Source: Acidobacteriota bacterium (GTDB taxonomy: Bacteria; Acidobacteriota; Terriglobia; Terriglobales; Acidobacteriaceae). Taken from it: DNA of 64,000 nucleotides. Shown here one piece after another: positions 36,902 to 46,350 of this stretch. Location of the stretch: assembly GCA_021778845.1 (NCBI GenBank), contig JAJYBU010000017.1, positions 1 to 64,000 on the forward strand, given 5' to 3'. Each line of letters starts with the position of its first letter. Position 1 is the stretch's first letter. The position numbers and the translations under genes are program-made. The notes beneath the pieces are model-generated. The model was not told the DNA's origin. It ran no database searches and saw only the letters and a list, made by a program, of their open reading frames with translations.

Positions 36902-37978
36902 CTAACGCTTTTGTGCGGCCGCGATCCACATGCTGTCCTGGGTGAGCGCAATGTTCTTGCGGCGGCAGGACGGACAAACGTCCTGGTAGTGCGTAGCATT
37001 CGCAAGCTGATATTGAATATTGAGCGCAGCCTGCACCTGCTTAAGGTCATCCATTTGCATGCGCGAGCCATACATCAAACCACAGCGGATGCACACCGCC
37101 TGCTCCCCTTCCACGCCCGCACGCTTATAAAAGTCCACCCCCAGTTGCGCTGGCCGCTGAAAAATATGAAAGAACTTCCCGAAAGGAAGATAGAGCAGCG
37201 TAATGATCACAGTGATCGCATGCAACTCCGATAGAAAGGTGTAATGCAAACCCTGCATCAGGTGCGTGGATGCAGTAAGAAATAATCCCGTGATCGAAAT
37301 AGCAAATAGCAGAATCAGAGGCATCAGGTCGTCGGCAAACTGTTGTACCGCCATAGCGCCGTGGTCACGCCCACGCCGCCAAAGCGCAGCGAAGACTCCG
37401 ATCAACACCATCACCGCTGCAATATCCAACGCATTGAACATCAATTCGGCAATGATGGAATTCAGCGGGAACTGCACAACAGGTATCCCAAAGAGAAACG
37501 CCCGGTACATCTGCTGAGAGCTTCGCAGCGTCTCGAAGTGAAGCCAGCCGAACGAGAGCGGAAACGTAATGGCCGCAGCCATCAGACATCCCCACGCCAG
37601 GAACCAGTGAGCTGTCCACCGCATCCTCGACCTTCGACCGATGAAGCGTTGCAGAACAATATTGCTCCAGAGGATCTCGAAGAGGTGCACTATATTTTTG
37701 GAAAATCTGCGCGGCTGAAGAAATACCTCCCATCCCCGGAACCAGTAAAGACGAGTTGGCGGCCGCCGTAACCACATGGAGAAGCGATAGCCTAGACCGA
37801 AGGCCGCAAATAAAGTGGCCCCTGCATAAGACACCAGCGCAGGGTCAAAGTAGCGCAGCCCGCGGCTCCCTATCAAAATCCCCCCGATGAGTGCAGCCGT
37901 TGCCAGCAGCCCCCACGTCGTCGCATGAATTACATCCGAGCCACCAGCCTTCGCGACATTCCTGCTATTCTTCTTCAC
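36902..37978 (-). CDS. Membrane subunit, NarI/DsrM-like with C-terminal Cys motifs
   Basis: A 358-residue membrane protein with about six or seven helices and several His residues placed for b-type hemes ([24 protein letters not shown]). The cytoplasmic C terminus has C-x2-C ([11 protein letters not shown]) and C-x2-C (DVCPSCRRK) pairs that could hold an iron-sulfur cluster or zinc. I chose GTG 37978 because it gives a GTGA overlap with the carrier gene stop and has a perfect GGAGG box 7 bases before. It probably links the quinone pool to the ferredoxin and molybdoenzyme encoded downstream. Confidence 0.8.
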   Translation of the reverse strand: MKKNSRNVAKAGGSDVIHATTWGLLATAALIGGILIGSRGLRYFDPALVSYAGATLFAAFGLGYRFSMWLRRPPTRLYWFRGWEVFLQPRRFSKNIVHLFEILWSNIVLQRFIGRRSRMRWTAHWFLAWGCLMAAAITFPLSFGWLHFETLRSSQQMYRAFLFGIPVVQFPLNSIIAELMFNALDIAAVMVLIGVFAALWRRGRDHGAMAVQQFADDLMPLILLFAISITGLFLTASTHLMQGLHYTFLSELHAITVIITLLYLPFGKFFHIFQRPAQLGVDFYKRAGVEGEQAVCIRCGLMYGSRMQMDDLKQVQAALNIQYQLANATHYQDVCPSCRRKNIALTQDSMWIAAAQKR

Positions 37979-39150
37979 GCCCTTACCTCCGTCCCACTCG
38001 TTACGGGGTTTCCAGACCGCAGGAGAAAGATTAAACACACCAGCGTGAACAACGCCAGAGCAATAAATCCAAGCATAAAGGATCCGGTCAACTGCTTAAT
38101 GGCGCCTAACAGGAGAGGCGGGAAAAATCCTCCCAGTCCTCCAGCCGCACCGACAACTCCCGTCACGCTTCCGACTGAATCTGGAAAGTACTCCGGCACA
38201 AGTTTGAACACCGCTCCATTTCCCAGACCAATCGCAGCAGCCATGCCGAGTGCGCCAATCGTAAACGCGACCATGCTCGGAATCGCGAGGACGACCGCCA
38301 TCATGGCAGTGAACGAAAAAACATAGATCAGAATTCGTTTGCCACCGACCTTATCCGCCAGTGTCCCTCCCACTGGCCGAAGCACAGTTGCCAGCACGAC
38401 AAACCCAGCAGTCCGCATTCCCGCCTGCTCAGGAGTGAGCCGGAAGATGTCAGATAGAAAGATCGGGAGGTAGATCGCCATCGCGACGAAGCCTCCGAAC
38501 GTGAGGAAGTAATACAGGCTCAACAGCCAGCTTCGCGAGTCCCGCAAAGGAAGGAAGAGTTCCTTTATCGGCTTTGCTGGCCGTGGGTTTGGAGCATTGC
38601 GTGCCGCAATCACAAACAGCACCAGCCAAACCGACAGGCCGACTCCAAACGTCCAGAATCCCCATCGAACACCGTATGCCCGCGCGATGAACGGAGCACC
38701 AAACGCCGCGACCGATTGCCCGATATTTCCAGCGCCATACACTCCCAGGGCAAAACCCTGCCGCTTCGCCGAGTACCAGCCGCTCACGAAACCAACCCCA
38801 ACAGAAAAGCTTGCCAGGCCAATCCCTATAAAAAAACCGTACAGCAGGAGATGCTTGTAGTCGGTAATTCCACCCATCAAAAATGCTGGAATAATCGAAA
38901 ACATCATCGTCGCAATAAAGATGATGCGTCCACCGAACCGATCCGTCAGGATGCCAAGCGGGATGCGTCCAACGCTTCCCAGCAGAACAGGCAGTGCCAC
39001 CGCCAGGCTCTTCTCCAGTGATGAAAGATGCAGTTGGTGACTGAGGATCGGCATCATGGCTGAAAGCGATCCGAACACCGCGAAGCAAAAGCCGAAAGCA
39101 CCCGTTCCCAGCGTCAGTTGCAGCGGCGAGCGATGCATGAGGTCCTTCAT
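37975..39150 (-). CDS. NarK/NasA-type nitrate/nitrite MFS transporter
   Basis: A 391-residue major facilitator of the nitrate/nitrite porter family with 12 predicted helices. Landmarks are [15 protein letters not shown] between helices 2 and 3, the Gly-rich [18 protein letters not shown] nitrate-signature helix, and [15 protein letters not shown]. It imports nitrate or exchanges it for nitrite across the inner membrane. First gene of the six-gene operon and divergent from the octaheme cytochrome gene, sharing the 288-base space 39151-39438. Confidence 0.9.
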   Translation of the reverse strand: MKDLMHRSPLQLTLGTGAFGFCFAVFGSLSAMMPILSHQLHLSSLEKSLAVALPVLLGSVGRIPLGILTDRFGGRIIFIATMMFSIIPAFLMGGITDYKHLLLYGFFIGIGLASFSVGVGFVSGWYSAKRQGFALGVYGAGNIGQSVAAFGAPFIARAYGVRWGFWTFGVGLSVWLVLFVIAARNAPNPRPAKPIKELFLPLRDSRSWLLSLYYFLTFGGFVAMAIYLPIFLSDIFRLTPEQAGMRTAGFVVLATVLRPVGGTLADKVGGKRILIYVFSFTAMMAVVLAIPSMVAFTIGALGMAAAIGLGNGAVFKLVPEYFPDSVGSVTGVVGAAGGLGGFFPPLLLGAIKQLTGSFMLGFIALALFTLVCLIFLLRSGNPVTSGTEVRA

Positions 39151-39438
39151 GCCGCAAGTATACGACCCATGTCGATCAAAACCTATGACTTAAGTCGCAT
39201 TCCACGCCACAGCCAAGACAACTCTGCTCAAGCAAACAATCAACGCCGCTGCGAGATCGTTCCATAAGGCTCTCCCCCTGATCTGATCAGGGATACAAGC
39301 CGCTCGCTTACTCATCCCGTCCGGTATCCGATCAAGCCGAAGCAGGCGCGGCTCCTGTCACTGTACCGAAGACGAAACAGGCGTAAATTTCCTGTGGCAT
39401 GAAGCCGAAGTCATGCATGTTTCAGGAGGAGAAAGATC
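39151..39438. promoter_or_regulatory. Divergent promoter region with two palindromes
   Basis: Control region between the NarK-like gene and the octaheme cytochrome gene. CCCTGATC-T-GATCAGGG (39276-39292) is a perfect 17-base palindrome with a one-base centre, and GACTTAAGTC (39187-39196) is a perfect 10-base palindrome. Either could be a regulator site for nitrate, nitric oxide or oxygen. Neither has the FNR spacing. The cytochrome's Shine-Dalgarno AGGAGGA is at 39424-39430. No gene is seen. Confidence 0.55.
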
Positions 39439-40791
39439 GTGGACATCAAATCGAAATTCGCTTTGGGTGCAGGGTTACTAATGGTTTGCTGTCTTACGAT
39501 GGCGGGCCAGAAAACAACAGCCGTGAAGCCCACCGCCGCAAAGAAGAACGTCGCGGTGACGAAGCTTAAGATCTCCGCCGAAGGCCAGGCCTGTCTGGAC
39601 TGTCACGCCGGCACCACCCCGGTTGTGGTGAAGCAGTGGCGCGACAGCGAACACTCCAGACAAGGGGTCGATTGCTACTCCTGCCACAAGGCCAACGACA
39701 GCGACCCCGCTGCCTTCGATCACTACGGACAGAAAATCGCAGTCATCGTCACGCCGAAGTATTGCGCGCGCTGCCATACCACCGAGGTTGATCAGTATGA
39801 GCACAGCCGCCACGCCAAGGCCACGCAGTTCATCGGTTCGCTCGACAATGTCCTCGGCGAGATCGTCGAAGGCGCACCGGCCGTGCAGAGCGAGTGCGTT
39901 CAATGCCACGGCAGCAACGTGCAGTATCTCGGCGACGGCAAGTTCAGCTCCAGCACCTGGCCCAACAGCGGCGTCGGCCGCGTCAATCCCGATGGAAGCA
40001 CCGGTTCCTGCTCCGCCTGCCACGGACGTCACTCGTTCAGCGTCGCGCAGGCACGCCAGCCTGAGACGTGCGGCAGGTGCCACCTGGGCCCGGACCATCC
40101 CCAGATCGAGATCTATAACGAGTCCATGCACGGCGTCATCTACAACGCCAGTGTCGACAAGATGAATCTGAACTCCAAATCCTGGATCGTAGGCAAAGAT
40201 TACAGCGTCGCTCCCACCTGCGTTACCTGTCACATGAGCGGCACGCCGAACCACCCACAGCCTACGCACGATACAGGCACGCACCTCAGTTGGACACTTC
40301 GGCCTGCCATCAGTATTCATCAGCCCAACTGGGAGCAGAACCGCGCCGCCATGCAGGACGTCTGCCTCAACTGCCATGCCACCGGCCTGGTTAGCAACTT
40401 CTACAAGCAGTACGATGACACCGTCAACTTTTACAACAGCAAGTACGGCGAACCCGCAACGAAGATCATGAAAGACCTTGCTGACGCCAACAAGATCACG
40501 TCGACTCCCTTCGACACCCAGATCAAGTGGGACTACTTCGAACTATGGCACCATGAAGGCCGCGACGCACGCATGGGTACCGCAATGATGGGCCCCGATT
40601 ACACTCAGTGGCACGGCTTCTATGAGGTCTCCAAGGACTTCTACATGCACCTCATCCCCGATGCGGAACAGTTGATGCCCGGCGTCACCAAGGACATCAT
40701 GAACTCACCCGACAACCGTTGGATGAAGGGTATGACCAAGGAGCAGATCCAGCAGCAGATCGAGTACTACAAGAAGAGGTACAACCAGTAA
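39439..40791 (+). CDS. Octaheme c-type cytochrome, hydroxylamine oxidoreductase (HAO) family
   Basis: A 450-residue exported cytochrome with exactly eight CxxCH heme sites, starting at residues 52, 79, 109, 153, 191, 211, 261 and 309. The C-terminal ELWHHEGRDARMG and MMGPDYTQWHGFYEV are hallmarks of HAO-family proteins. A signal peptide covers about residues 1-23. HAO oxidises hydroxylamine; related reductive enzymes (epsilon-HAO type) reduce nitrite to ammonium and lack the Tyr cross-linked to heme P460. The adjacent nitrate reductase and carrier genes favour the reductive role. The start is GTG with AGGAGGA 8 bases before it. Confidence 0.9.
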   Translation: MDIKSKFALGAGLLMVCCLTMAGQKTTAVKPTAAKKNVAVTKLKISAEGQACLDCHAGTTPVVVKQWRDSEHSRQGVDCYSCHKANDSDPAAFDHYGQKIAVIVTPKYCARCHTTEVDQYEHSRHAKATQFIGSLDNVLGEIVEGAPAVQSECVQCHGSNVQYLGDGKFSSSTWPNSGVGRVNPDGSTGSCSACHGRHSFSVAQARQPETCGRCHLGPDHPQIEIYNESMHGVIYNASVDKMNLNSKSWIVGKDYSVAPTCVTCHMSGTPNHPQPTHDTGTHLSWTLRPAISIHQPNWEQNRAAMQDVCLNCHATGLVSNFYKQYDDTVNFYNSKYGEPATKIMKDLADANKITSTPFDTQIKWDYFELWHHEGRDARMGTAMMGPDYTQWHGFYEVSKDFYMHLIPDAEQLMPGVTKDIMNSPDNRWMKGMTKEQIQQQIEYYKKRYNQ

Positions 40792-40822
40792 CACAATCAC
40801 GTGCCGCAACCACTCAAATAGC

Positions 40823-40858
40823 GATGCCCTGGATCTCAACCACGAGATCCAGGGCATC
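40823..40858. terminator. 15-bp perfect hairpin between convergent genes
   Basis: GATGCCCTGGATCTC (40823-40837) pairs perfectly with 40844-40858 around a 6-base loop. It stands between the cytochrome stop (40791) and the convergent DHOD-like stop (40910), the position of a bidirectional terminator. No T-run follows on either strand, so it may act with Rho or protect mRNA 3' ends. Confidence 0.65.
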
Positions 40859-40909
40859 AGTCCGCCGTAGCAAAGCCCCCATGAGGCGCTCACGGCACAA
40901 CCTCCCCGG

Positions 40910-41938
40910 CTATTGAGAAAGCGCCGTTGAGGACGATCCCTCATTGAGCGAATAGCTGCTCAGCACCTTCATGTAATTGGCGCGATGGAACACCGCCGGA
41001 TTGGGCACATTCTTCTGGCTCATACTTCCCTGCATCTGCCGAATCGACTCATAGCTGTGCTCGTCCAGCCAGCTTTCCACCCCGGTCAGCATCGATCGCA
41101 GGGAGCCAATTCCGTGCTGCAGCAACTCTGACGTCGTCATCGCCACCCTGGCTCCTGCCATCATTGATTTCAGTATGTCCGCCGATGAATGCACTCCTCC
41201 CGTAATGGCAATGTCGGCCTTGACGTTGCCGAAAAGAATCGCTGCCCAGTGCAGACGCAGTGTCAGATCGGAGGAGCGGCTCAGTTCCAGGCTCGGAAAC
41301 ACGTCAAGCGTCTCGAGGTCGAAGTCCGGCTGATAAAAACGGTTGAAGATCACCAGGCCATCAGCACCGGCTTCATCCAGCCGCTTGGCAAAGTTCGTCA
41401 TGGAACTGAAAAAGGGACCAATCTTTACAGTCAGTGGAATCTTTAGTTGCGACTTCACCGAGCGCACCAGACGAACGTACTGATCTTCAATCGAAGCGCT
41501 GTCGTGCTGGCCATTCGTGGCCATAAAGTAGATATTCAACTCCACGCCATCTGCTCCGGCCTCCTCCATCAGCTTGGCGTACTTTACCCATCCGCCTTCA
41601 GAGACTCCGTTGAGACTGCCAAAGACTGGAATGCCCACTGCCTCCTTGGCCTTGCGGATGTGCTCCAAATAGGCATCCGGCCCCGTGTTGTAACTCTCCA
41701 TGCTCGGAAAGTAGCTCATCGCCTCGGCAGATACATCGGTGGAACTCCATAGATACGTGTCCAATTCGTTGGACTCGATATTAATCTGCTCCTCAAATAA
41801 TGAGTGCAACATGATCGCCGCAGCGCCGGAGTCCTCCATCTGGCGCAGGTGAACGATCTCCCTGCACAGTGGCGAAGATGAAGCCACAAGAGGGTTTTTC
41901 AATTGAAGTCCAGCGTAGTTTGTGGATAGATCCATCAT
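40910..41938 (-). CDS. Dihydroorotate dehydrogenase-like flavoprotein
   Basis: A 342-residue TIM-barrel FMN protein of the PyrD superfamily: MDLSTNYAGLQLKNPLVASS at the start, IPVFGSLNG, GADGVELNIYF, LTVKIGPFFSS, and a phosphate-binding IAITGGVHSSADILKSMMAGA. The standard PyrD active-site segment is altered (NIYFMATNG), so this is the DHOD-like paralogue often found beside pyruvate:ferredoxin oxidoreductase genes, not the pyrimidine enzyme. No such partner is here. The double ATG at 41938/41935 follows a GGAG box. The substrate is unknown. Confidence 0.85.
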   Translation of the reverse strand: MMDLSTNYAGLQLKNPLVASSSPLCREIVHLRQMEDSGAAAIMLHSLFEEQINIESNELDTYLWSSTDVSAEAMSYFPSMESYNTGPDAYLEHIRKAKEAVGIPVFGSLNGVSEGGWVKYAKLMEEAGADGVELNIYFMATNGQHDSASIEDQYVRLVRSVKSQLKIPLTVKIGPFFSSMTNFAKRLDEAGADGLVIFNRFYQPDFDLETLDVFPSLELSRSSDLTLRLHWAAILFGNVKADIAITGGVHSSADILKSMMAGARVAMTTSELLQHGIGSLRSMLTGVESWLDEHSYESIRQMQGSMSQKNVPNPAVFHRANYMKVLSSYSLNEGSSSTALSQ

Positions 41939-42110
41939 CGTTCTCCATCTCTTTCGTTTGCCTGGCGTCGGAGCCAATCCCCGACGGGAATGCAGCCACC
42001 TCTTCCCCTATTCTGCTCCTCCTTCGTGCTCCTTCGCCACGCAACGTCCGCACCAGGCTTCAAAAACCATCGACGGCCTCGCCACCAAATTGAGGAAAGG
42101 CCCAAGTCCT

Positions 42111-43535
42111 TTACTTCGGAACTACAGGCCCATCTTCCTGCTCAACTTCATTTCCTTCCCCTGGAAATGGCCAATTGCGATTGAGTGGTTGCGTCTCTTC
42201 GCGGACGGCTTTCGACACGTGGTCGATCTTCAGATTCTCAAACACATGCACTCCGAGCTTTCCTGCAGTAGCGAAGTCCATATCGCCATCGTGATCAAAG
42301 TCCGCTGCAACGATCTGCGTGCCGATGGTCGCCGTGCCATTCACGGAGAGCGCAAGCCGCGTGAATACAGGGTCTGCCGCCGGATCGGCAATCTCCATCG
42401 TAGTAACCGCTGTGCGGCCAAACTTCGCTTTCACCCTTGCCGCCCGGACCTTTGCTGCAGCCATCGTCTCCGCACTCGGAAGCCGATACGCGTAGACGAC
42501 AATCGGATCATACGAGCCTGGATCATTGCCGGAATGCCCGCGATAGCGCTTACCCGTCACCAACTCCGGTTGTCCATCTCCGTCAAGGTCAATCATCGCC
42601 AGAGCATGCGACTGCGAGAAAGACTCATCGATGCTGTGCCGTATCCAAAGCCTATGCCCAGGCGTCCCAGCTTGCTCCAGCCAATACAGACCATACCCAT
42701 GCCCCTGCCCATAGATCAGATCGAGCTTGCCATCGTGATTCACGTCGTACCCGATAATCGGAAAGCCAGTATCACCAAGATCCCAGTCCGGATGCCACAC
42801 CCACTGATCGGCATCCGCATTGATCTGCTGAAACCACCCATGCGGTGTGAGGATGTCAGCCTTTCCATCGCCATCCACATCCGCGATGCCAATCCCGTGA
42901 CCATCCTGCTCGCTGCCGCCAACATGATGCACGCGCGGCTCACCCTTGCTGAAATCCACCCAGATAATTCCCGAGTGGTTATAGTGCGCGAGCGCAAGGT
43001 CTGGCTTTCCATCGCCGTTGATATCTCCAAACGCACCGCCCTCCGTGTCGTAACTGTCGGTGATTTTTTCCGCCTTCCACTGCGTGCCCGTCACAGTCGC
43101 CGCAGGGCCAGGATTCCGATACCACCACAGCCCATTGGTAATCCATCCCGTTGTCACCACATCAGGCAGCCCATCGTGGTCTACATCCACAATCCACTCG
43201 CCGCAGTCTGAGACAAACTCGTTATGAATGCCCACCGTACGGAACTGATGGCGCTTCCACTCTCCGCCGCCCGCGCCAGGATTCTCGTACCAGTAGGCGC
43301 CGCTCAACAAATCGACAAACCCGTCGCCATTCATATCCAGCATCGAGATTCCTTCTGCGTGGTCTGTCCCCAGCCGATGCACCAGAAACGCACTGCGCGG
43401 CTTGCCATCAGGTCCCGGCCCCGGATGCTGCATGCGAAACTCCGTGGCGTGTGCAGGGTCCTGCGCTCGTGCCCCGCCAGGCATCCCAGCCAGCAGAGCC
43501 AGCGCGAACGCAATGCGTTTTGAAAGATTCATCAT
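42111..43535 (-). CDS. Exported FG-GAP/VCBS repeat protein
   Basis: A 474-residue secreted protein. A signal peptide is seen in residues 1-25 (ending GGARA). The rest carries at least six FG-GAP/VCBS-type repeats with Ca-binding-like acidic loops: DMNGDGFVDLL, DVDHDGLPDVV, DINGDGKPDLA, DVDGDGKADIL, DVNHDGKLDLI, DLDGDGQPELV and DFDHDGDMDFA. Such repeats fold as beta-propellers. The function is unknown. It lies 26 bases after a Tat-exported Gfo/Idh/MocA gene and is probably expressed with it in sugar or polysaccharide metabolism. Confidence 0.85.
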   Translation of the reverse strand: MMNLSKRIAFALALLAGMPGGARAQDPAHATEFRMQHPGPGPDGKPRSAFLVHRLGTDHAEGISMLDMNGDGFVDLLSGAYWYENPGAGGGEWKRHQFRTVGIHNEFVSDCGEWIVDVDHDGLPDVVTTGWITNGLWWYRNPGPAATVTGTQWKAEKITDSYDTEGGAFGDINGDGKPDLALAHYNHSGIIWVDFSKGEPRVHHVGGSEQDGHGIGIADVDGDGKADILTPHGWFQQINADADQWVWHPDWDLGDTGFPIIGYDVNHDGKLDLIYGQGHGYGLYWLEQAGTPGHRLWIRHSIDESFSQSHALAMIDLDGDGQPELVTGKRYRGHSGNDPGSYDPIVVYAYRLPSAETMAAAKVRAARVKAKFGRTAVTTMEIADPAADPVFTRLALSVNGTATIGTQIVAADFDHDGDMDFATAGKLGVHVFENLKIDHVSKAVREETQPLNRNWPFPGEGNEVEQEDGPVVPK

Positions 43536-43561
43536 TAGGTGTGTCTCCTGCGAACAGTGCC

Positions 43562-44902
43562 TTACGTGAGCTGCATGGTCTCCGGGTTCCAATGAACAAC
43601 ACTGTCGCGTTGCACGCTTAGGTTGCTCAGCAGCGCAGCACCCGCAGCGCGAAAGCCAAAGGTCGCATCTTCGACAACCGGTTTTCGGGTGCGAACAGAC
43701 TCGAAAAAATTGTGAAAGTGGTCGTAGCTGTCAGAGTATCCCGAAGGTGCTGAGAACGTTTCGATCTCCCGCGGCGGCGGCCCGGCCGGATGCTGCATCG
43801 GATACTTCTTGCGGTACTGCTCGATGTAGGCCTTCTGCATCGCATTCGTAAACGTGCCGACCGTATAACCCGGTTCCCGCTCAAGCGGTGTCCGGGTTAC
43901 CGTAACGTTGTTGCCCGCGATCTCCATCAGGCCTTCCGACCCGGTAAACAGAAATCCTTCGCTCTCCTGTCCGCCATCGACGAAGTTCACATGCAGGCTC
44001 AAATTAAAGCCCTCAGGATAGTCGAACAGTGCAAGCAGCACATCGTCGGTATTGCGCCCGTCCTTCCAGAAGCGCAAACCACCCGTTGCCATCGCTCGCG
44101 TCGGACCATGCACTCCTGTGATGAAATGCGTTCCGCTGAACAAGTGGACGAACAGATCGCCCGCCACCCCCGAGCCGTAGTCATTCCACTTGCGCCACTG
44201 GAAGAATCGTTCCGCAGAGAATGGAATATGCGGCGCTGTCCCTTCAAACCGCGGCCAGTCGCACGTCTCCGTCGAAGCGTCCAGCGGAATCGAGTAATTC
44301 CATGCGCCGATCGACGAGTTTCTATCCCATCGCGCTGTCACCATATTCAGCTTGCCGATCGCTCCCGAAGCCAGCAACTCCTTCGCCTTCGCATACACAA
44401 TCGAACTCACGCGTTGGCTGCCCACCTGAAGAATGCGATCCGAAGCCTTCACCGCCGCGATGATCTCCGGCCCATCGCTGTAGAGATGGATCATCGGCTT
44501 CTCCAGATACACATCTTTACCCGCGCGGAGGCTGTCCACCGCAGCCTGTTTGTGCCAGTGGTCAGGCGTAGCGATCAGCACCGCATCAACGTCCTTGCGG
44601 CTCAGAATCTCGCGGTAGTCGCGCGTCGTGAACAGGTCCGCACCCCACAACTCCTTCGCGTGCGCGAGCCGTCCGTCGTAGCAATCGGCCACCGCCACCA
44701 GCTTCACGCCCGGCACCTGCAGCGCCGTCAGCGTGTCGCCCTGACCCTGCCAGCCTGCTCCGATCAGCGCAAGCTGAATCATGTCATTCGGAGATCGGGG
44801 CGCGGACGCAGGCGTTTGCGCAAACAACGGGTGGACACGGGTCGCCGCCATCGCCAGAGTCGTCTTGGCGGCGGAATGGAGGAAGGTTCTGCGATCAAGC
44901 AC
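43562..44902 (-). CDS. Tat-exported Gfo/Idh/MocA-family oxidoreductase
   Basis: A 446-residue NAD(P)-dependent dehydrogenase of the Gfo/Idh/MocA family. The N terminus is a twin-arginine signal (DRRTFLHSAAKTTLAMAA, residues 3-20) followed by the Rossmann motif ALIGAGWQGQGD. The family EKP motif (VYLEKPMI) is near residue 137. Its C-terminal domain fits exported members acting on sugars or glycosides. The 45-residue leader and export of a pre-loaded cofactor are typical of Acidobacteria and Planctomycetes. The substrate cannot be named. Confidence 0.88.
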   Translation of the reverse strand: MLDRRTFLHSAAKTTLAMAATRVHPLFAQTPASAPRSPNDMIQLALIGAGWQGQGDTLTALQVPGVKLVAVADCYDGRLAHAKELWGADLFTTRDYREILSRKDVDAVLIATPDHWHKQAAVDSLRAGKDVYLEKPMIHLYSDGPEIIAAVKASDRILQVGSQRVSSIVYAKAKELLASGAIGKLNMVTARWDRNSSIGAWNYSIPLDASTETCDWPRFEGTAPHIPFSAERFFQWRKWNDYGSGVAGDLFVHLFSGTHFITGVHGPTRAMATGGLRFWKDGRNTDDVLLALFDYPEGFNLSLHVNFVDGGQESEGFLFTGSEGLMEIAGNNVTVTRTPLEREPGYTVGTFTNAMQKAYIEQYRKKYPMQHPAGPPPREIETFSAPSGYSDSYDHFHNFFESVRTRKPVVEDATFGFRAAGAALLSNLSVQRDSVVHWNPETMQLT

Positions 44903-45262
44903 TTCGGGGACTCCTCAAGACTGTCAGAATCGAAACGGATGCTGCGAACTAGACACAAACACTACCCGAACCCGCAGAGGCTGTCCAGCCTCACCGTCAG
45001 TTCTTGACGCTCCAGACCCTATCCTTCGCAATCACGCCGTCAGACGAGTGCGCCGATGAAATTTGCGCGAATTCACGAAGCGCGGTTGCCCATCGGTGGA
45101 ACGCGTGGTGCGATCTCTGGAGCCGGCGCAGCAGGCTTTTGCGGTGCAAGAAAGGTCCGGGGAGTGGGCTCGGAGTTACTGGTATTGGACAGCCATTTGT
45201 CCTATCCTTAGCCTCACTGAGCCTGAAAATTGCTGGAAGAATTTCTAGTTGGAGTTGGATGT
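44903..45262. other. Divergent intergenic region
   Basis: 360 bases between the Gfo/Idh/MocA gene and the exported hypothetical gene. I see no supported gene, RNA or clear promoter. The only notable signals are a TTGGAGTTGG ribosome-binding region before 45263 and a short GGCTCACTGAGCC-like half-palindrome near 45217. Confidence 0.4.
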
Positions 45263-46327
45263 ATGCGAATGGACGGAACCTGGAGGCTGCTGCTGGTCGG
45301 CGCTCCACTGCTGGTCGTTGCACAGATGATAGCCGCGCAGGAGACCGCGCCGGCGATAGCCGCTCCGCAGCCCACACAGGCTACAGAACCGCAGATTGCC
45401 GCCCCCACCAAAGTCGCTGCTGCGGCCAGGCCAGCCAAAAAGCAAAAGACAAAGAAGGTCGAGTACACCGGCCCTAACACTGTAATTGTGCTGCCTCCGA
45501 CTCCCATGCTCGATGAGGAAGGCAAGCAGCGCCTCGATCCCGATGCCAAGCCCATGTTCAACCCCGCCGTGCGCCAGCAACGCGATAAAAAGGGGCACCC
45601 GCTGTTCGACGACAAGGGTAAGCCCGTCTTCCAGACTGCGACCGACATGGGCTACGACGAGCACGGTAAAAAGATCAAGATCCACAAGGAAAAGGAACCG
45701 AAGAAGGTTCCCGTGATCATCAGCCGCGGCACATTCACCGTCGATGGCATGATTGGCAAGGCCGAACTGAACTACAACATTGCCGACCTGAAGTACGTCT
45801 ATCTCTACGCTCCCGGGATCGGGACATTGGTTGTGTCGAATCGTCCGTTTACAGGCTCCAAGGAAGAGAAGGGTGCCTTCAACCAGAAGACCCTGACCGT
45901 AACCACCGGGGACCACACCTTGCAGGTCGCATCGGACAATTTGCTGCTGAGCAAGAAGCCGGCATCGGCGTTTGTACTCGTGGACCGCGAGTTCAACCTA
46001 CCATCGCCCTATCCTGTAATGGGCTATGGAACGGTGCTGAAGCCTCCGTATGTGTGGCCCGGCGGTCGCCCAAACGAAGATCTCAAGGGAGCGTTCGTGA
46101 AGCCGCCACCGATCCCCATCAACCTGCAGCCCGTGCTGCTGCTGCCGCCATGTCCGGAGGGGCAGATGCGCAAGCCGGCACCAACCGCTCTGCCAGGCCA
46201 GAAGACCACTCCGCAGCCCTGCGTCTTGATCCCCAAGGGGACGGCTACGCTCTCAGGGCCAGCGACGAAGAAGCCTGTCGCCTCGGCACCTGCTGCAACT
46301 CCATCACAAACGCCACCATCGCAGTAG
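45263..46327 (+). CDS. Exported hypothetical protein, Pro/Ala/Lys-rich
   Basis: A 354-residue protein of no family I recognise. A signal peptide covers about residues 1-25 (LLLVGAPLLVVAQMIAAQ). An Ala/Pro/Lys linker follows, then a possible beta domain between about 150 and 250 (GTFTVDGMIGKAELNYN, KYVYLYAPGIGTLVVSN) and a Pro-rich C-terminal tail. ATG 45263 is preferred over the in-frame 45230 because GGAG precedes it and the signal peptide then starts correctly. It stands alone, ended by a strong hairpin. Confidence 0.75.
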   Translation: MRMDGTWRLLLVGAPLLVVAQMIAAQETAPAIAAPQPTQATEPQIAAPTKVAAAARPAKKQKTKKVEYTGPNTVIVLPPTPMLDEEGKQRLDPDAKPMFNPAVRQQRDKKGHPLFDDKGKPVFQTATDMGYDEHGKKIKIHKEKEPKKVPVIISRGTFTVDGMIGKAELNYNIADLKYVYLYAPGIGTLVVSNRPFTGSKEEKGAFNQKTLTVTTGDHTLQVASDNLLLSKKPASAFVLVDREFNLPSPYPVMGYGTVLKPPYVWPGGRPNEDLKGAFVKPPPIPINLQPVLLLPPCPEGQMRKPAPTALPGQKTTPQPCVLIPKGTATLSGPATKKPVASAPAATPSQTPPSQ

Positions 46328-46350
46328 AATTCCCGCAATTCAACGCAGAG

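Noticed and set aside
36059-37234. A 391-codon plus-strand frame opposite the molybdoenzyme and membrane subunit genes
   Set aside because: Arg/His-rich, no domain, no ribosome-binding site and opposite two motif-supported genes.
39276-39292. Palindrome considered as an FNR site
   Set aside because: FNR needs TTGAT-N4-ATCAA; this has CTGAT and ATCAG arms with 3 bases between. Kept only as an unknown palindrome.
41922-43211. A 429-codon plus-strand frame opposite the FG-GAP gene
   Set aside because: Arg/Pro-rich translation made from codon complements of the acidic repeats; no family features.
43790-45007. A 405-codon plus-strand frame opposite the Gfo/Idh/MocA gene
   Set aside because: Highly Arg-rich, no motifs, opposite a gene with Tat signal and Rossmann motif.
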